A stretch of 64,000 nucleotides of DNA from Stenopsyche tienmushanensis (lineage: Eukaryota; Arthropoda; Insecta; Trichoptera; Stenopsychidae): NCBI GenBank assembly GCA_008973525.1, contig WACJ01000451.1:1-64000 (forward strand), written 5' to 3'. This document shows, in pieces, positions 10,399 through 22,120 of this stretch. Every line of letters starts with the position of its first letter. Within the stretch, counting starts at the first letter, position 1. Under the pieces are notes generated by a model, which was not told where the DNA came from, searched no databases, and was given only the letters and a program-made list of their open reading frames with translations. The translations under genes were made by a program, and so were the position numbers.

Positions 10399-11130
10399 GG
10401 CTGCAGATTTCATCGATTGTGAGCTGATTTAATTCGCGCGCCCCTAACAAGCGGCTAATTTGCTCCGGATACATCGTATGCTCCCCGGGGAACAAATTGT
10501 TCGGCTAGTTTCGTAGAGTTGCTGTTTGCAAGCCCGACATGATTAATTGTTGTTTTGGGTAATGTGTCGCAGATTTCGGGACACACGTACATAGGTATCA
10601 TTACGCCACATTCATGTTTTCCATAGCGCTACAAGACGTTATTGTATCCCTGGGGGTTGGCCGCACGTCACGTGCGGACTTATCGATTTTCAGACTTGAC
10701 TCGTTCCATCCATCCGTCTGTCTGTGCAAATTACGATGAACAAATGGCACAAGAAAAAAAGGAAATGGACGAGCTGATGTACTTCAAGGATACCTCAATC
10801 CTTCGCGCCGAGATTGATGCTGCGAGCGCGGACCGCTTCGGTAAAACGAACGAAGCTTGAAAAAAATACATGTTTTAATGCTTCTGTTTCTGTTCGATAC
10901 GCTGAAAAAACGATTCGCGTATCTGCAAAATCGTTAAAAACGATTCAAGCCTTTAGAACAGCGTGTTTTCTGTGTATAGCGCCATGTAGTTCAGCTCTTC
11001 AAATTGCATGCATACGAAGTGGCTTGATTCATCCCTTTCAAATTGTAAACGGGATCAAAAACTGAATCCCAAATGAAACACATTGAATATTTATTAAGCT
11101 TCAAACCACAAATAAATGCATAAATACATC
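10399..11130. other. GC-richer stretch with 17-bp palindrome
   Basis: A perfect palindrome CCGCACGTCACGTGCGG lies at 10661-10677 and contains the E-box CACGTG. Open frames at 10642-11065 show no family signature. Confidence 0.4.
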
Positions 11131-11270
11131 AATAAGGACGCTCAATTTTTAAACGTAGATAAAACAAGTTGAATGTGAGATATCTACTCAATTTCTTTCA
11201 TATTTAAAATAATATTTTATGGCATTAAGTATCAAATATACTTAATGCCATAAAATATTTTTTGCATAAA
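11131..11270. mobile_element. Foldback repeat with perfect 22-bp hairpin
   Basis: It begins AATAAGGACGCTCAATTTTT, also found at 27112-27133, and ends in a perfect inverted repeat. The left arm is 11211-11232, the loop 11233-11237 and the right arm 11238-11259. Sequence outside the hairpin is also roughly symmetrical, which suggests a decayed foldback (MITE-like) element. The 27.1 kb copy keeps only the first arm. No TSD could be identified. Confidence 0.5.
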
Positions 11271-11334
11271 TTTGGCTGAATTTACTGGATACGTTATATT
11301 GATGTGTTGTGGAAGAAGTGGGTATTGTTGATTC

Positions 11335-11545
11335 CACATGATCAAAATTCGAATCATTCATTTAAAAATGGGACTCTTCGCTAAAGATGATTTTTTTGGC
11401 AAAACATTTCTTGAACAAAATATTTAATTTGCTATATATTATTAAACAATTCACAATAAATTTTACAAATATTTCTTTGACAACACGGTCGCTATAATTC
11501 AACAAATGTTGAGCATCTCTATTGAAAGACCTTGTATATTCCATC
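11335..11545 (-). repeat. Dispersed repeat, copy 1 (possible transposase relic)
   Basis: It aligns with 25310-25500 over the whole stretch. Shared words include TATATTATTAAACAATT, GGTCGCTATAA and TCTATTGAAAGAC. On the minus strand a 60-codon frame (11362-11544) ends with FAKKIIFSEESHF, which resembles the block around the first catalytic acidic residue of IS630/Tc1-type transposases. The second copy does not keep that motif, so the coding origin is only suggestive. Confidence 0.45.
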
Positions 11546-11699
11546 TAATATTTGTCTGTTCGTTTGCTCTTTGCTTTTGTCTCGTGGGAATTATAAAAAT
11601 AATTATATCGTATTTTAAAAATATGATCAAAGTATCTGACATATATTTCAAGTAATATATTATCCATTTTGATCATTAAATTTAGTTTAAAAAAGTTCT
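11546..11699. other. Short spacer
   Basis: AT-rich; nothing recognised. Confidence 0.3.
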
Positions 11700-12670
11700 T
11701 TCACAGTTAGTTTGTGTTGAGACACGGTTCAGTAAACACGAGCGTTTTGTTATAAAATTGAAATTATGATTGTAAATTTTATTTTTTCTGTAAAAAAATG
11801 TTTTTCAAATAAAGGAAAAGATATCAAAACCAATAATAAAAGCAGCACACTCTCGGCATTTTATGCCGTTTTTGTTCCACCAATGAATAAAGGCTAACGA
11901 AGCATTGAAAATATGGGAATATTCTGAAAGTAAACAAGAGTCATCCTTGTTTTAAATAGTTTGAAAATGGAAATCGATCCTCGTCAAGCACCCAAAAAAA
12001 TATCATTGAAGATTGGCTGTCCATGATCTACAGTTAGGGATCATACTTGATACACAATAGAGTTGCAGAAACAAGGAATTTGAATCCCTCACGAATTATC
12101 GCAGACGACGCTCGATCTACGGCGTACAATATATGCATTTCTTCTTTCTTGGTATGAAGAAGATCCGTTTTTGTGGCGAATTGTAACTGGAGAAGAGATG
12201 TGGGTGCTATACAATAATCCTGTATGAAAAACAATGGCTTTTTTCCAGACAAGCACCTATTCCGACCCCTCGATCAAAAATAACAATAAAGAAGGTGCTT
12301 TTTTGTGTGTGGTGGTATTTTTATGAAGCTATTTATAATGAATTATTCAAACCCCATCAGACCGTTACAGTGATCGTTTATTATGAATAATTCGAACGAA
12401 TGATACAAGAACTTATATAAAACGATCTGTTTTGGTGCATGCTGCAGAAATAGCATAAGAAAAAATAAGGGAGCTTGGATTGGAAATTTTACCTCATCTA
12501 GTCTATTCACCAAATCTCGCGCCATCAGATTACCACCCTTTCAGATCGTTAGAGCTTAAGTTATGACTTGAAAAAATTATCAATGTTGGAGGAGTGAAAA
12601 CGCGCTTGGATAAGTTTTTCAGTGGAAGATCAAAGGACTTTTTAAAAAAGGAAATTTGTTTGACTTATTA
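11700..12670 (+). pseudogene. Mellifera-like mariner transposase relic
   Basis: This is a near-complete but dead DD34D mariner transposase. In order the decayed frames show a segment around 12110-12160 (IYAFLLSWYEEDPFLWRIVT), then GEEMWVLYNNPV at 12200-12230. Next come the block around 12290-12350 (VWWYFYEAIYNELFKPHQTV), a lost HDN region near 12440, and the C-terminal block near 12490-12550 (PHLVYSPNLAPSDYHPF-like). It ends with an SFSVEDQRTF-like tail. The first catalytic Asp, in the usual GDE triad, reads Glu (GEE). Several stops and frameshifts interrupt it. Terminal repeats are not clear. A related 5' end may exist at 28.77 kb. Confidence 0.8.
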
Positions 12671-13019
12671 AATATCTATTTAATTTAACTATACTAGGTA
12701 AATTAATTTAATACAAGGAAAAATATAGTCAATTGTCGTCCACAAATAAATAGCAAGAATATGAAGCAGCCAGGAGGCAAAGAAATATTCGTTCTTTTGT
12801 GTGGCCTCCAGTTTGAGCTCCAGGCGGTTCATTAACTTAATCCATCCTCGAGTAGCATTCGACGTTCCATTTTTAACAATGCCATCTTTTTAAGGGCGCC
12901 GAAGATATGTTAATTTGATAAGTAATAATAAAGTACCGCCTAAAAGGGATACAGAATGTGGCTTTTAACATTTTAAAATCGTCAAAGCGGAATTGTCGAA
13001 ACTTTCCTTATAAAGGGGC
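12671..13019. other. Spacer, no gene seen
   Basis: No supported feature. Confidence 0.3.
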
Positions 13020-13380
13020 CTCATAACGTATTTTATGGGGGAAGTTTTTACTTTAAACGCTTTTCGAGATTTTTACTTCATCGCGGAAATCTTCAACGTC
13101 CAAATGTTACACATTGAAATAAAGAGCTCCGAAAATATCTCCTCCCTTCGAGAGCTTCGAATATACGGCGATCGATCCCGTTTATATCGAATAAAACTCG
13201 AAAAATCGAAATGCGATGAACGAAATTTTGCTTTCATCGCACAGGGCGTTTTCCAGAACAATATACTTTACGTAGTTGCTGAAACATTGCGCTCTTTATG
13301 TGAAAAGTGGCGTGTTGGACAGAAGTTCACAAATCGAGGGGCCATTTTATCATTCTTAAGGTTGCTGAAGAAGTGAGAAC
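13020..13380. other. GC-richer island, open on both strands
   Basis: A 113-codon plus-strand frame (13035-13376) overlaps a 62-codon minus-strand frame. The plus-strand translation has no domain I recognise, and no splice context can be argued. It could be a diverged exon or conserved noncoding DNA. Confidence 0.25.
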
Positions 13381-14003
13381 GAAAGTCAGATTTGCTCTCA
13401 CAGGACAAAATATATCATGAAACTGTGAAGACGCTTTAAAATTGAAAATGGTACAAACACATCTTTGTCATTTTACAAGAAAATGCTTTCATCTTGATTA
13501 AAAACTATACTCTCACGCTTATTCCCTAAAGTGTTTTGTAATGAAAATAACGCATATACGCTTGTGCATTTTAGTAAAAACTTGAAGCACACACATTTAA
13601 TGGGTCATATTTGTACGTGTAGTTCATTATTTTAGAGTCAGATTATTTCCTTTTTAATTCTTATTAGATCTCGTGATAAATTCATATTTGCTTGTAATCA
13701 GAACCATCTTATATGATAAATCTGAGAAAGTTTCACATGATTTTTTTTCAAAATTCTCCACCCAAACATAACAAATTTACCAGGCTAAGTGTTTGTGGTC
13801 AAGTGGCCAACCAAAAGAGCGATTGTATTATATTCAGTGAGGATAGATTTGAAATGAAATTTGTTAGCTTTTAGAAAAGTTAATTTTAAATGGGAATTAT
13901 TAGTTAGAAGGTAAAGTTGTGTTTGTATAATATATAATAAAATAGGCTTGTTATTAGTGTAGTGGTTGATTTTCTCTTTTCTTTCGACCAAATACTGCTT
14001 GGA
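13381..14003. other. AT-rich spacer, no gene seen
   Basis: Nothing supported. Confidence 0.3.
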
Positions 14004-14048
14004 GTTTCATTTTTCGTGACGTTAAAAACCAATTTACCCTACGATGCC
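14004..14048. repeat. Inverted-repeat arm, partner at 17776-17819
   Basis: About 44 bp reading GTTTCATTTTTCG, then AACCAATTTACCCTACG, matches the reverse complement of 17776-17819 (GGTAGGGTAAATTGGT, then CGAAAAGTGAAAC). These may be the two ends of one 3.8-kb element or two dispersed copies in opposite orientation. Confidence 0.55.
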
Positions 14049-15008
14049 TATACAAATTTTACTTGAATAAACCATTTTACTTTAAATTCTTAAAATATAA
14101 AAAGTGTAAGTTTTTGAAAATTAGTAAAAAAATATGGATTGAAAAAGCGTGTAGTCTAAAGTGAGCGAAAATTTGTTTAGGTCATGATTTAAGCTGCACA
14201 AATCGATAAAATTAGCTTTTTTTCGTGATTAATATATTATTCAATAAGTTTGTAGGATTGTTTGTGGAATTTTTCTTAGTCATTTTAGTTCGACATCGCA
14301 ATTTCTTCCAAAAACATGAGTGCTATAAAAATATGCTATACATTTGGATGATAATAAAGGTCTTTGAAAGCTTCCCAGAGATTCATCAATTTAGCATTTA
14401 TTAGGAGTAAATTTGATCATTGCGATCACGAATTGTCGATCAATGGGATATGATTAGGTGGAGACTAAGGATTGCAACATTGCAATCGTCTTGGTTCACA
14501 TTTAGCTTGATTTTAATCTACTGAAGATCTTATAGTTGCTATACAAATAAAATTATCATAGTTTAATCATACGCAAAAGTCATCGTATAAAAATATCTAT
14601 CGCTCAGAAAAATCTCGTATGGGAAATGCTTATGTTTAATAGTAGATAGACACTTTAAGAATAAAAGGTCAAAGTATCCACTGAGGAATAATATTGTAGG
14701 ATTGTTTGAAGACTTTGTCTTTTATATATTTCCCATGTTACTGCATACAACACCATCGTCTATTTCAAAGAAATTTGAAGGGTTCTGTTCATCCTTGGAG
14801 GTAATTCGATATCATTTTTATAATATATGGCATATTTTTAGGACCATGATGTAATATAGGCAGAAGTAATAAAGTCATTAGTAGTGAATTACTTTTAAAA
14901 CCATCAAATTTCGCCACACTCACGTGCTATTGCAAAACGTCACGCAAACCGAAAATTTTCACACTGAACACGCACGCCGAATTTTGTTTACCTGAATTAT
15001 TTTTTCCA
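14049..15008. other. AT-rich spacer with possible repeat fragments
   Basis: 14236-14258 (TTCAATAAGTTTGTAGGATT) resembles the family C mariner terminus at 36.36 kb. 14455-14515 contains a weak tRNA-like B box (TTGGTTCACAT). No gene is seen. Confidence 0.3.
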
Positions 15009-16181
15009 TTAACCCTTTGTTATCGGGGAAAACATTTCAGCTCAATGCGATATGATATGCTGGACGTGACTTCTTGAAATGTTCACGGCTACACTGAATT
15101 TGCATACTGGGGCCGAACAACACGAAAAAGACATCAATATGAAAATTTTATTTTCCACCCCCTTTTATGCTTATGGCAGACCATTAAAAATATTCAAACA
15201 TTACGTCGATACGAAATTTTAATTGAATGAAAATGGAATGAATGCTTTCCACAACGACAATGCCTGAGGGTAATCCTTCAAGCGCCTGCAATTGATCATA
15301 TCCGACCTTTCGCAGGCCGTCCGGAATTCGAACGAATTTCGGGATAATCGTTGTTACTGTACGCAGGATTATTGCCAGAAATAGTTACGTATCCCTGGAT
15401 TAGTGGTGTTGGTGTTCCTGTGCCGTTTGTATATGGCTTGTTGTGGTTTATTAACCGCATGTAGGGTGCTCCAAGCCAAAATGAGATATCTCTGCTAATA
15501 GAATGTATATGTTTGAGACCATCTCTTTCACATGCGATGCTATTGTCGGTGTATTTACCTGGGATATCAGATAATTATACTGAACAAGTTGCAATTTGAT
15601 GTCTGCATGAATACGTGGACCAACTATGGGGTTCTTACGTTAATTAGTCGACGTCTACTTTTGAAATTAATCAATATATTGATGTTAATATGAGAAAAAA
15701 CTCATCGAAAATATTTAATCCAAGTTTCAATCAAATTTCAACACTTATAATTCAAGTCACGTACGCAAAAAGCAAACATATTTAGACGCTTTTAATACAC
15801 CATATATAAATGTGCACTGTAAGGAAATATAAATTAAGCAAAATGTTTCAATAAAGAATGCCTTACTTGGAGATCTGTCATCCAGGTCACGTTCTATAAA
15901 AAGCTCAAGTGGAACGCCACCGGCGAAATTAAAAGCTGTGACTTTTCTTTTATTTTTTTTTACAAACGTAAGCATGTGTTAAAAATGTATTTCATGTATT
16001 CGCAGCACGCAGAGGGTTGGCATTATTAAGGGTGGAAAAATGCATCGTCTCGTACAGCGATTAAGCGAGCCAAGATTCATACCGTTATTAATGATCCGAG
16101 CTGGAACTTGAGGATCTTGCGTTCCTCAAGATTATTTATGTTAAATAAAACGCGCGCTTTGTGCATCGCTCAAAGGGTTAA
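15009..16181. mobile_element. Possible TTAA-bounded element
   Basis: TTAACCCTTTG at 15009 faces its reverse complement CAAAGGGTTAA ending at 16181, giving an element of about 1.17 kb. Similarity inside the 11-bp ends is weak and the interior has no recognised protein. The two ends may therefore belong to different decayed elements. Confidence 0.3.
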
Positions 16182-17630
16182 AAATTCGTCGTCGGAAAAA
16201 AACATTTACATTTTAGTCCGATATTTATGAGTAGACATTTTTATATGGCATAGGTCGTCCATAAAAAAAGGGTTTTCATGGAGCAAGGTCAATTTTGATA
16301 TATGTATTTCCGTTTCGATGTGTCATTATCCTATTTTTATAATACGAAATATTGGTTTTAATCTGGATCCGATTAAATCGGTTGTATCAGTGGACTTAGC
16401 ATAGTAATTCAAGCTCATGAAGGCAAATTGAAGCAGATTATCTGCAGATCCGGGGAAGACGTTGTATTAATCACCTGAGCTCTCTCAATGCATTTCATGG
16501 TCTCAATCAAAGACCCTATATTCAATTACACTGTGGACATACGCAAATTGTTCACTAACTGTGAACCGGTCTAATTAAATTGAACTCAATTTGGATTTTG
16601 ATTTAAAATTACGAATATAGCAGGCGTCGTCGGGGCTGCACAATTTCTCATCTGGATGATATTATCCATTAGGGATGGCGTATGCAAGGATTTCAAAATG
16701 AAATTGCTTTTCTTTCGATGCAAATTGTGAGCTTTGAAGCTGGTTTTGCTATTGGATTAAATGTTAAATTGAAACTAAACGCTATGGCAACAAATCTTAT
16801 TATGTTTGTTATGCAACCATGTTTCCTGTAGAGTTTCCGAGTCGCATACCAGAACTGCTTAATGTAATAGATGTGCAAGACCGTTGAAAATTTAAGCATA
16901 CAACTGTTCAAGATGTTCAGTGTAACCCTTCATTGGATGTGACACACTTCGGATATAATATAAATGCATCTCTTCCTCAAACGTATTACATTCAGGTAAT
17001 ATTTTGCAAATATCGGGGAAACCGGAAAGTAATCAAAATTATTCATGATTTGCTTAACATTATTTAAAAGCAACACAAACTTATATCTAATCCACAAAAA
17101 CATTTTAAAGAGCGTTTGATCTAATTTAATTACAACGATATTAAGACAATAAGAGGGTGTGATATCTGGTTAATAAGCTGAATAAAGTAGATGTTCTAAA
17201 CCAAAGACCGAGGACCGCGCAGCGTGAATCAATCTTGTATAACAGTAAAGTAACCTTAACACTGTTGATAGCACTCAATATTTGTTTATTTTTTCGCGTA
17301 AATATAAACAATAAACACGCGTATCTTCACTTTAAGAAATAAAATAATGTATTTGTTGAAGCTTGAAATTGATTAATTCATCATTCAGGATTCAAACGAT
17401 ACAAAAAATGCTCTTTTTATAACATTTGGATCCAAACGCCAATATGCTAAGTTATTCATCAACAGATTAATTATACGATGTATTTTTAACAACTTCCAGT
17501 ATTTCAAAAAGTCCAGGAAAAGACTTTATTTGAAGTTATACTTGTATAATATTCTTATTTTTTATGTATTTTGGCTAAAGCTGTCTGTAAATCACATCAT
17601 AAAGTGACCGCTACACCAAGCCTATTTTAT
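16182..17630. other. AT-rich spacer, no gene seen
   Basis: 17022-17044 (ACCGGAAAGTAATCAAAATT) recurs almost exactly at 28768-28790. No gene is supported. Confidence 0.3.
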
Positions 17631-18205
17631 TATATATTACACATACACATAGCGCAATATTTTAGTTAACAGTATCCGTTTAAAGATGGAAAAAAGCAAT
17701 TCATAAAATTATCTTTTACTAAGAATTAAAAAGTTCCACTTCTATCGGGCGCATTTTTAAAGCGAAATTTCTATAGCGACGGTAGGGTAAATTGGTCTGA
17801 ATTAAACGAAAAGTGAAACATTCAAAGTGTCTTCATCTCTGTCGCACACATGCGTACATTGACATGCTACGCGCATGCGCCGCGCTGTCTCTATTGTTTG
17901 TGCATACGTAGCATAAAGCAACTTGTAGCACATTTTATATATTACACAAACATAGCTTAATCTTTTAGCTAAAAATTTCCATTGTGTAAAAAGTGAAATG
18001 GAGATAAAGATAATTACAGACAGAATACGAGTCTTTAGAGAACGGAAGAAAGCGAATAAACCGCAATGAAAAGAGGCAACAAGTACCTTGAAAAGTAGTG
18101 GAGAGTCAGGCAAAGGGCAAAAAAGTCGTTAGTAAATGGAAAAAAAGCAATGCATAAAATCAACTTTTCTTGGGAGCTAAGAAGTTTCACTACCGTATGA
18201 GAGTA
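17631..18205. repeat. Partial direct duplication interrupted by insertion
   Basis: 17631-17750 (TATATATTACACA, AATTTTTAGTTA-like words, GGAAAAAAGCAATTCATAAA) is repeated as two separated pieces. These are 17936-17980 and 18134-18205 (GGAAAAAAAGCAATGCATAA and an AGTTTCAC tail), split by about 150 bp of purine-rich sequence. Between the copies lies CGCGCATGCGCC at 17870-17881, a good match to the NRF1/Ewg site. Confidence 0.5.
17870..17881. promoter_or_regulatory. NRF1/Ewg-like site
   Basis: CGCGCATGCGCC fits the palindromic NRF1 consensus (in insects the Erect wing factor). NRF1 sites are usually in promoters, but no transcript start or gene is evident here, so function is uncertain. Confidence 0.3.
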
Positions 18206-18285
18206 CACATACGAATTTTGTAGAACGAAGTCTAGCATTTATATTGTATACTATTTTTTGGCTCTTGACTAAAAATTGATCTTTT

Positions 18286-18462
18286 TTATACGAGGGCAAT
18301 TCAAATATAATCCGGACATTTGCTGTACAAATTTATTAGTGATATATAAAAATACAAATGGGGTGCCTCATTTTTCTACATCTTCATTAGAAATACACTT
18401 ATTCTATCGGTTAGGAAGCTTCTTGAATAAGTCACTGAAGAAAGAAAGCGATAAGTAGCATT
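18286..18462 (-). mobile_element. Mariner 3'-end relic
   Basis: The plus strand begins ACGAGGGCAATTCAAATATA, then ATCCGGAC, a mariner-type terminus. Reading the minus strand toward it, the decayed frame gives LFKKLPNR, a stop, then NKCISNEDVEK. This corresponds to the C-terminal tail of mariner transposases (consensus of the kind W-x-K-C-I-x-x-x-G-D-Y-V-E-K). Only this last part remains and the 5' end is not found. Confidence 0.65.
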
Positions 18463-19564
18463 CTCCGTTGCGCAACGCGTAATTATTCGTTTTATAAAAT
18501 ATGCGTTTCCTGAAGCGTCCCTCGATACTAATTGTCTATACAATGGCAGTTATTTAAAACATTTTTTTATATAGTATAAAAACAATTTATGTCAACGCAG
18601 CATAACGATATTACATATAGCGAAAATAAATTAAATTTATATGCAGCCATAAGCGAAATTGTAGCATATATATTTTTATGTCATACAATGGTATGAAATT
18701 TAAATCTCCCTTCGGGTACAAACGTTATTATGCTTAAGCTTTCGTGATCTTGTCAAGGACAGAATAGAGCTTTTACTTCCGCAGTCTTGTCTCGTATTTG
18801 GCAATATTGTGACTGCTGGAGCTTATTTGCATGCTAATAAATCATGCTAAAATTAATTGGACATTTTTGGCTTAAGCGCTTAAAATATCTAATTTACCCA
18901 CACGTCATATGAAGCGCCCGGGCGGAATGCTCTGTAAAATTCAATATTTTCCTGGAAAAAAAAGATGAAAAAGTGCTGCGTGAAGAATTGGAGTTGTTTT
19001 GAAGAGTGGTCATGAAATATATGAAAAGGGGAGTGCATATTTTAAAGATATATTCTTGAACGTCTTCACGTCATTCAGAATATACGGCAGGTGTGCAATG
19101 GGAAGAAAATAACTTTTCAAGAAACCTATTAAACATTCCCGCGTTCTTGTATACAGGATGCGTCGTTTTTGCTTATTTTGAGGTAGAAATTAAATTCCAA
19201 TTGTATATTTTATATTATTGGAATTCCAATCATCATTATAAAAGCCCCCTTGTCTGGTATTATTTAAGGGTGACTGTCCACAATTGATATTTTTTAAAGA
19301 ATTGACAATAATTTCGATGTCATAATGCAATTCAAATTATCCATAAAAATATGGATAATCCAATTTAATTGTAAATGATATCAAAATCATATTAATATAC
19401 CAAACCAAAGCTCTTCAGAACATGATGAATCGTAACATGGAGCCATCCAAATGAAACGCTTAAACATCAGCACTGCATAATGTTTACACATGACGTTTTT
19501 TTAAATAATATAAGCCATTTTATTTTAGCAGAAAGTAGTACAATTTTAATTATTATTGAATAAT
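18463..19564. other. AT-rich spacer, no gene seen
   Basis: The open frame at 19093-19287 is not recognised. Nothing supported. Confidence 0.3.
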
Positions 19565-19960
19565 GAACGAAAAATTCATTGTTTCAAGCGAAATTTTGTT
19601 CAGTGATGAAACTCATTTTACGATGGATGGAATCGTCAATAAGCAAAATTATAGTGTTAAGGGTGATGACAATCCTCGTGTTATTCAGGAAAGATGTCTA
19701 CACTAAATAAAGGTACTGTTTGGTGTACATTTTCAGCATTGAGCCACATTTCCTCAAAGATGGTACTCAACGTCGAGTGATTTTTTATGACACTAAAAAG
19801 TGAAAAAATGAACAAGGTCGAGGATAGAAAATTAAATAACAACATTCTGGTATTGAAAATGTTAAAACGGGAGCTCCCTTTAAATTGGTAAGAGACGTTG
19901 CTACTTGACAGAAGGATGCTGAGCAATTAAAATAAGTAAGAAGAAATGAAGAGTAAGCTC
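19565..19960 (+). pseudogene. IS630/Tc1-mariner transposase relic
   Basis: From about 19590 the plus strand encodes ILFSDETHFTMDGIVNKQNY and then GDDNPRVIQERCLH. This is the block around the first catalytic Asp (SDE) of a Tc1/mariner-like family common in invertebrates, whose members typically carry an SDEAHF motif followed by VNKQNCR. The frame breaks after about 35 residues. Weak continuation (KVTVW-like) follows in another frame. Later catalytic residues are not recovered and the termini are not identified. Confidence 0.75.
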
Positions 19961-20796
19961 GAAAAAATGCTCTTTGGTTGTAATCAACCAGTTTCGGAAT
20001 AAAAAATCTATAAGGGTATACATGATTAGAAATTAATTTATAGAAAATTATATTAAATTATAAGTGTTCTTCCAGTTAAAAATATTATAGACTATAGAAA
20101 CGTAAACAGTGTTATAATCTAAAGGGTTTATTGTTAATTTAAGTTTGCAAGCCAATATAGAATTCTTTGATTGAGGTTTGATCTAAAAAGTTGATTAAAC
20201 AAGCTTCAATTGATTAAAAATGATGATATTTGGAATAATATTATTAAAAATCTTTTAGCGTAAGGAAGTCAAGGAAACATATACGTGTTTTACGATTTTA
20301 GAACTAATTTACCTTATAACTTCGTTCATTTAAAATAAATGACTGTTAAAATTGAAAGTTTGCTGGATAAAAATATAACCAAAGTCTTACGTCTAAGCTT
20401 GACCGAACCAGATGCAAACAAATTAGATTCAATAGTAGAACTTGATAAATCTTGCTATAAGAAGGGAAGACTTTAACGCTATGAATATCGGATATTCAAA
20501 AATAACTGGTGTACTGATGAGCAATTTTAATGAAGAGAGTATCTGATATAAGCCATATACAGATAGTAATAGTAGACATGGATATGATGTACTTGTTAAG
20601 CATTTGATTTTAAAAAATATACAACAGATAATACTATGATTTACTACACTTTTTAAATGGAGATCCTTCTATTGGAAAAAAATCACAAAATTTAAGAGAG
20701 ATCTTAATCACTTCTTAAAGTTAGATATCTCAGCTAAATTGTTGAGTATAGAAGTAATTGTATCTGATAAATTTCTGGTAATAAGAATATTAAATG
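19961..20796. other. AT-rich spacer, no gene seen
   Basis: Short weak resemblances to 47.8-48.0 kb were noted but not supported. Confidence 0.3.
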
Positions 20797-21672
20797 TAAC
20801 GATAAGTACTTGGTGATTTTGTTTGAGTTTGAGCTCAGTTTGTGTCCAGACACGATGCATATTCGTAAGTTTTATTAAGAGTAAAATATCCAGGCCCAAA
20901 ACCGATCAACATTACATTCGACATTGAATGCTGTTGTTTTTCGACCAGGGGTTGAACATCAGCAAGGCCACAAAAGACAAATAACAATTAGGGTGAAGTG
21001 TTATCACTAAGACGTGACTAATTTAACCTATGTTTAAATAATGTTTCTAGAACTGGAAAACCCTTATATTTTAATGACGACATGTTTAAAAGCCATAGTG
21101 GAAACAGATCCTCGATTAAGCATCGAATAACTATTGCAGAGGATACATTCACCGTAGACTCTGAAACCTGGATTGACGACCCGTAAGATTCTTTTACGCG
21201 TTTGGTGGGATATTCAAGGAATTATTCAATTAAAGGATGAACAAAAAATTGAGAGTCAAGCGTCGAGAATTAATCAGGAACAATTTAGTGATTCTGAAAC
21301 ACGACAATCCACGATCCCACAAGGCGAAGAAAATGTCTGAAAAAATAAGGGAATTAAAATGGGAAGAATTTCCACATCCTCCATATTCACTTGACCTGGC
21401 TCCGATGGATTATCATCTTTTTCGATCTTTGGCACATTTTCTAAAGGATAAATGCTTTTGAAATGCAACTGAAGTTGGAAATCGTATTTATACATGTACC
21501 GACTTAAAACTAGAAGAGTTTTTTAAAAGAGGAATTAAAAAACTCGAAAACCTGTAGGAAATAGTAAGTGGTAATGAGGAAAATTATATTTTGTAAATTA
21601 AAATGGAAAAAATAAAATAACTATTTAATTGTTAAACAATCGGCAAAGACTTTTCAATACATTTAATATTTG
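20797..21672 (+). mobile_element. Mariner family B copy, decayed
   Basis: The left end near 20797 (AACGATAAGTACTTGG) and the following TTTGAGCTCAGTTTGTGTCC match the start of the 53.55 kb copy. Around 21195-21235 LLRVWWDIQGIIQ is visible. At 21285-21460 the frame reads HDNPRSHKAKKMSEKI through to LAPMDYHLFRSL. It contains the second and third catalytic Asp exactly 34 residues apart, the DD34D signature. The C-terminal FFKRGIKKLE-like tail follows. The right end (about 21640-21672) is badly decayed. The first catalytic block is broken, so the element is inactive. Confidence 0.85.
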
Positions 21673-22120
21673 GACAAGAAACAACCTCATGTAATAATGA
21701 TTTGCAATAATAACGAAGAAGTCTTTTAACGTGATTTTGTGATCATTGTGCTTTCTATAAATGATTTTCTTAGTATTAATATTAATATTTTTTATTGATA
21801 CTATATTAATATGTGAAGTACAATCCAGTTTTTTAAAAACCTGTTTATATACGTATAATACGGATTTTTTAAGTAATTTAATATTATATCTTTTAGTATT
21901 ATGGAAGATCTCTAAAGGAATAAATTTTCAGTTTGTCAATTTTATTAATAGATCTTTTGTGTAGTTAATCTCATTTGCATAGTGTTATTCAAATAAACTA
22001 TATTTAATCCTTCTGCAAATTATAAACGATATGCTATTGTGGCTTATTACAAAATTTAAAGGAATCGCTCTCGCAATACGTTTTATGAATAAATTAAATT
22101 TTTAGCGGTTCATCCCGTGC
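21673..22120. other. AT-rich spacer, no gene seen
   Basis: The open frame at 21761-21964 is hydrophobic and AT-driven; no motif recognised. Confidence 0.35.

Noticed and set aside
13035..13376. 113-codon plus-strand frame as a gene
   Set aside because: It overlaps an open frame on the other strand, has no recognised domain, and no argument for start or splice sites.
20380..20660. Coding repeat shared with 47.8-48.0 kb
   Set aside because: Only short AT-rich words agree; no consistent alignment or frame.
21761..21964. Hydrophobic small membrane protein
   Set aside because: Leucine/isoleucine/phenylalanine-rich translation is the expected product of T-rich DNA; no supporting context.
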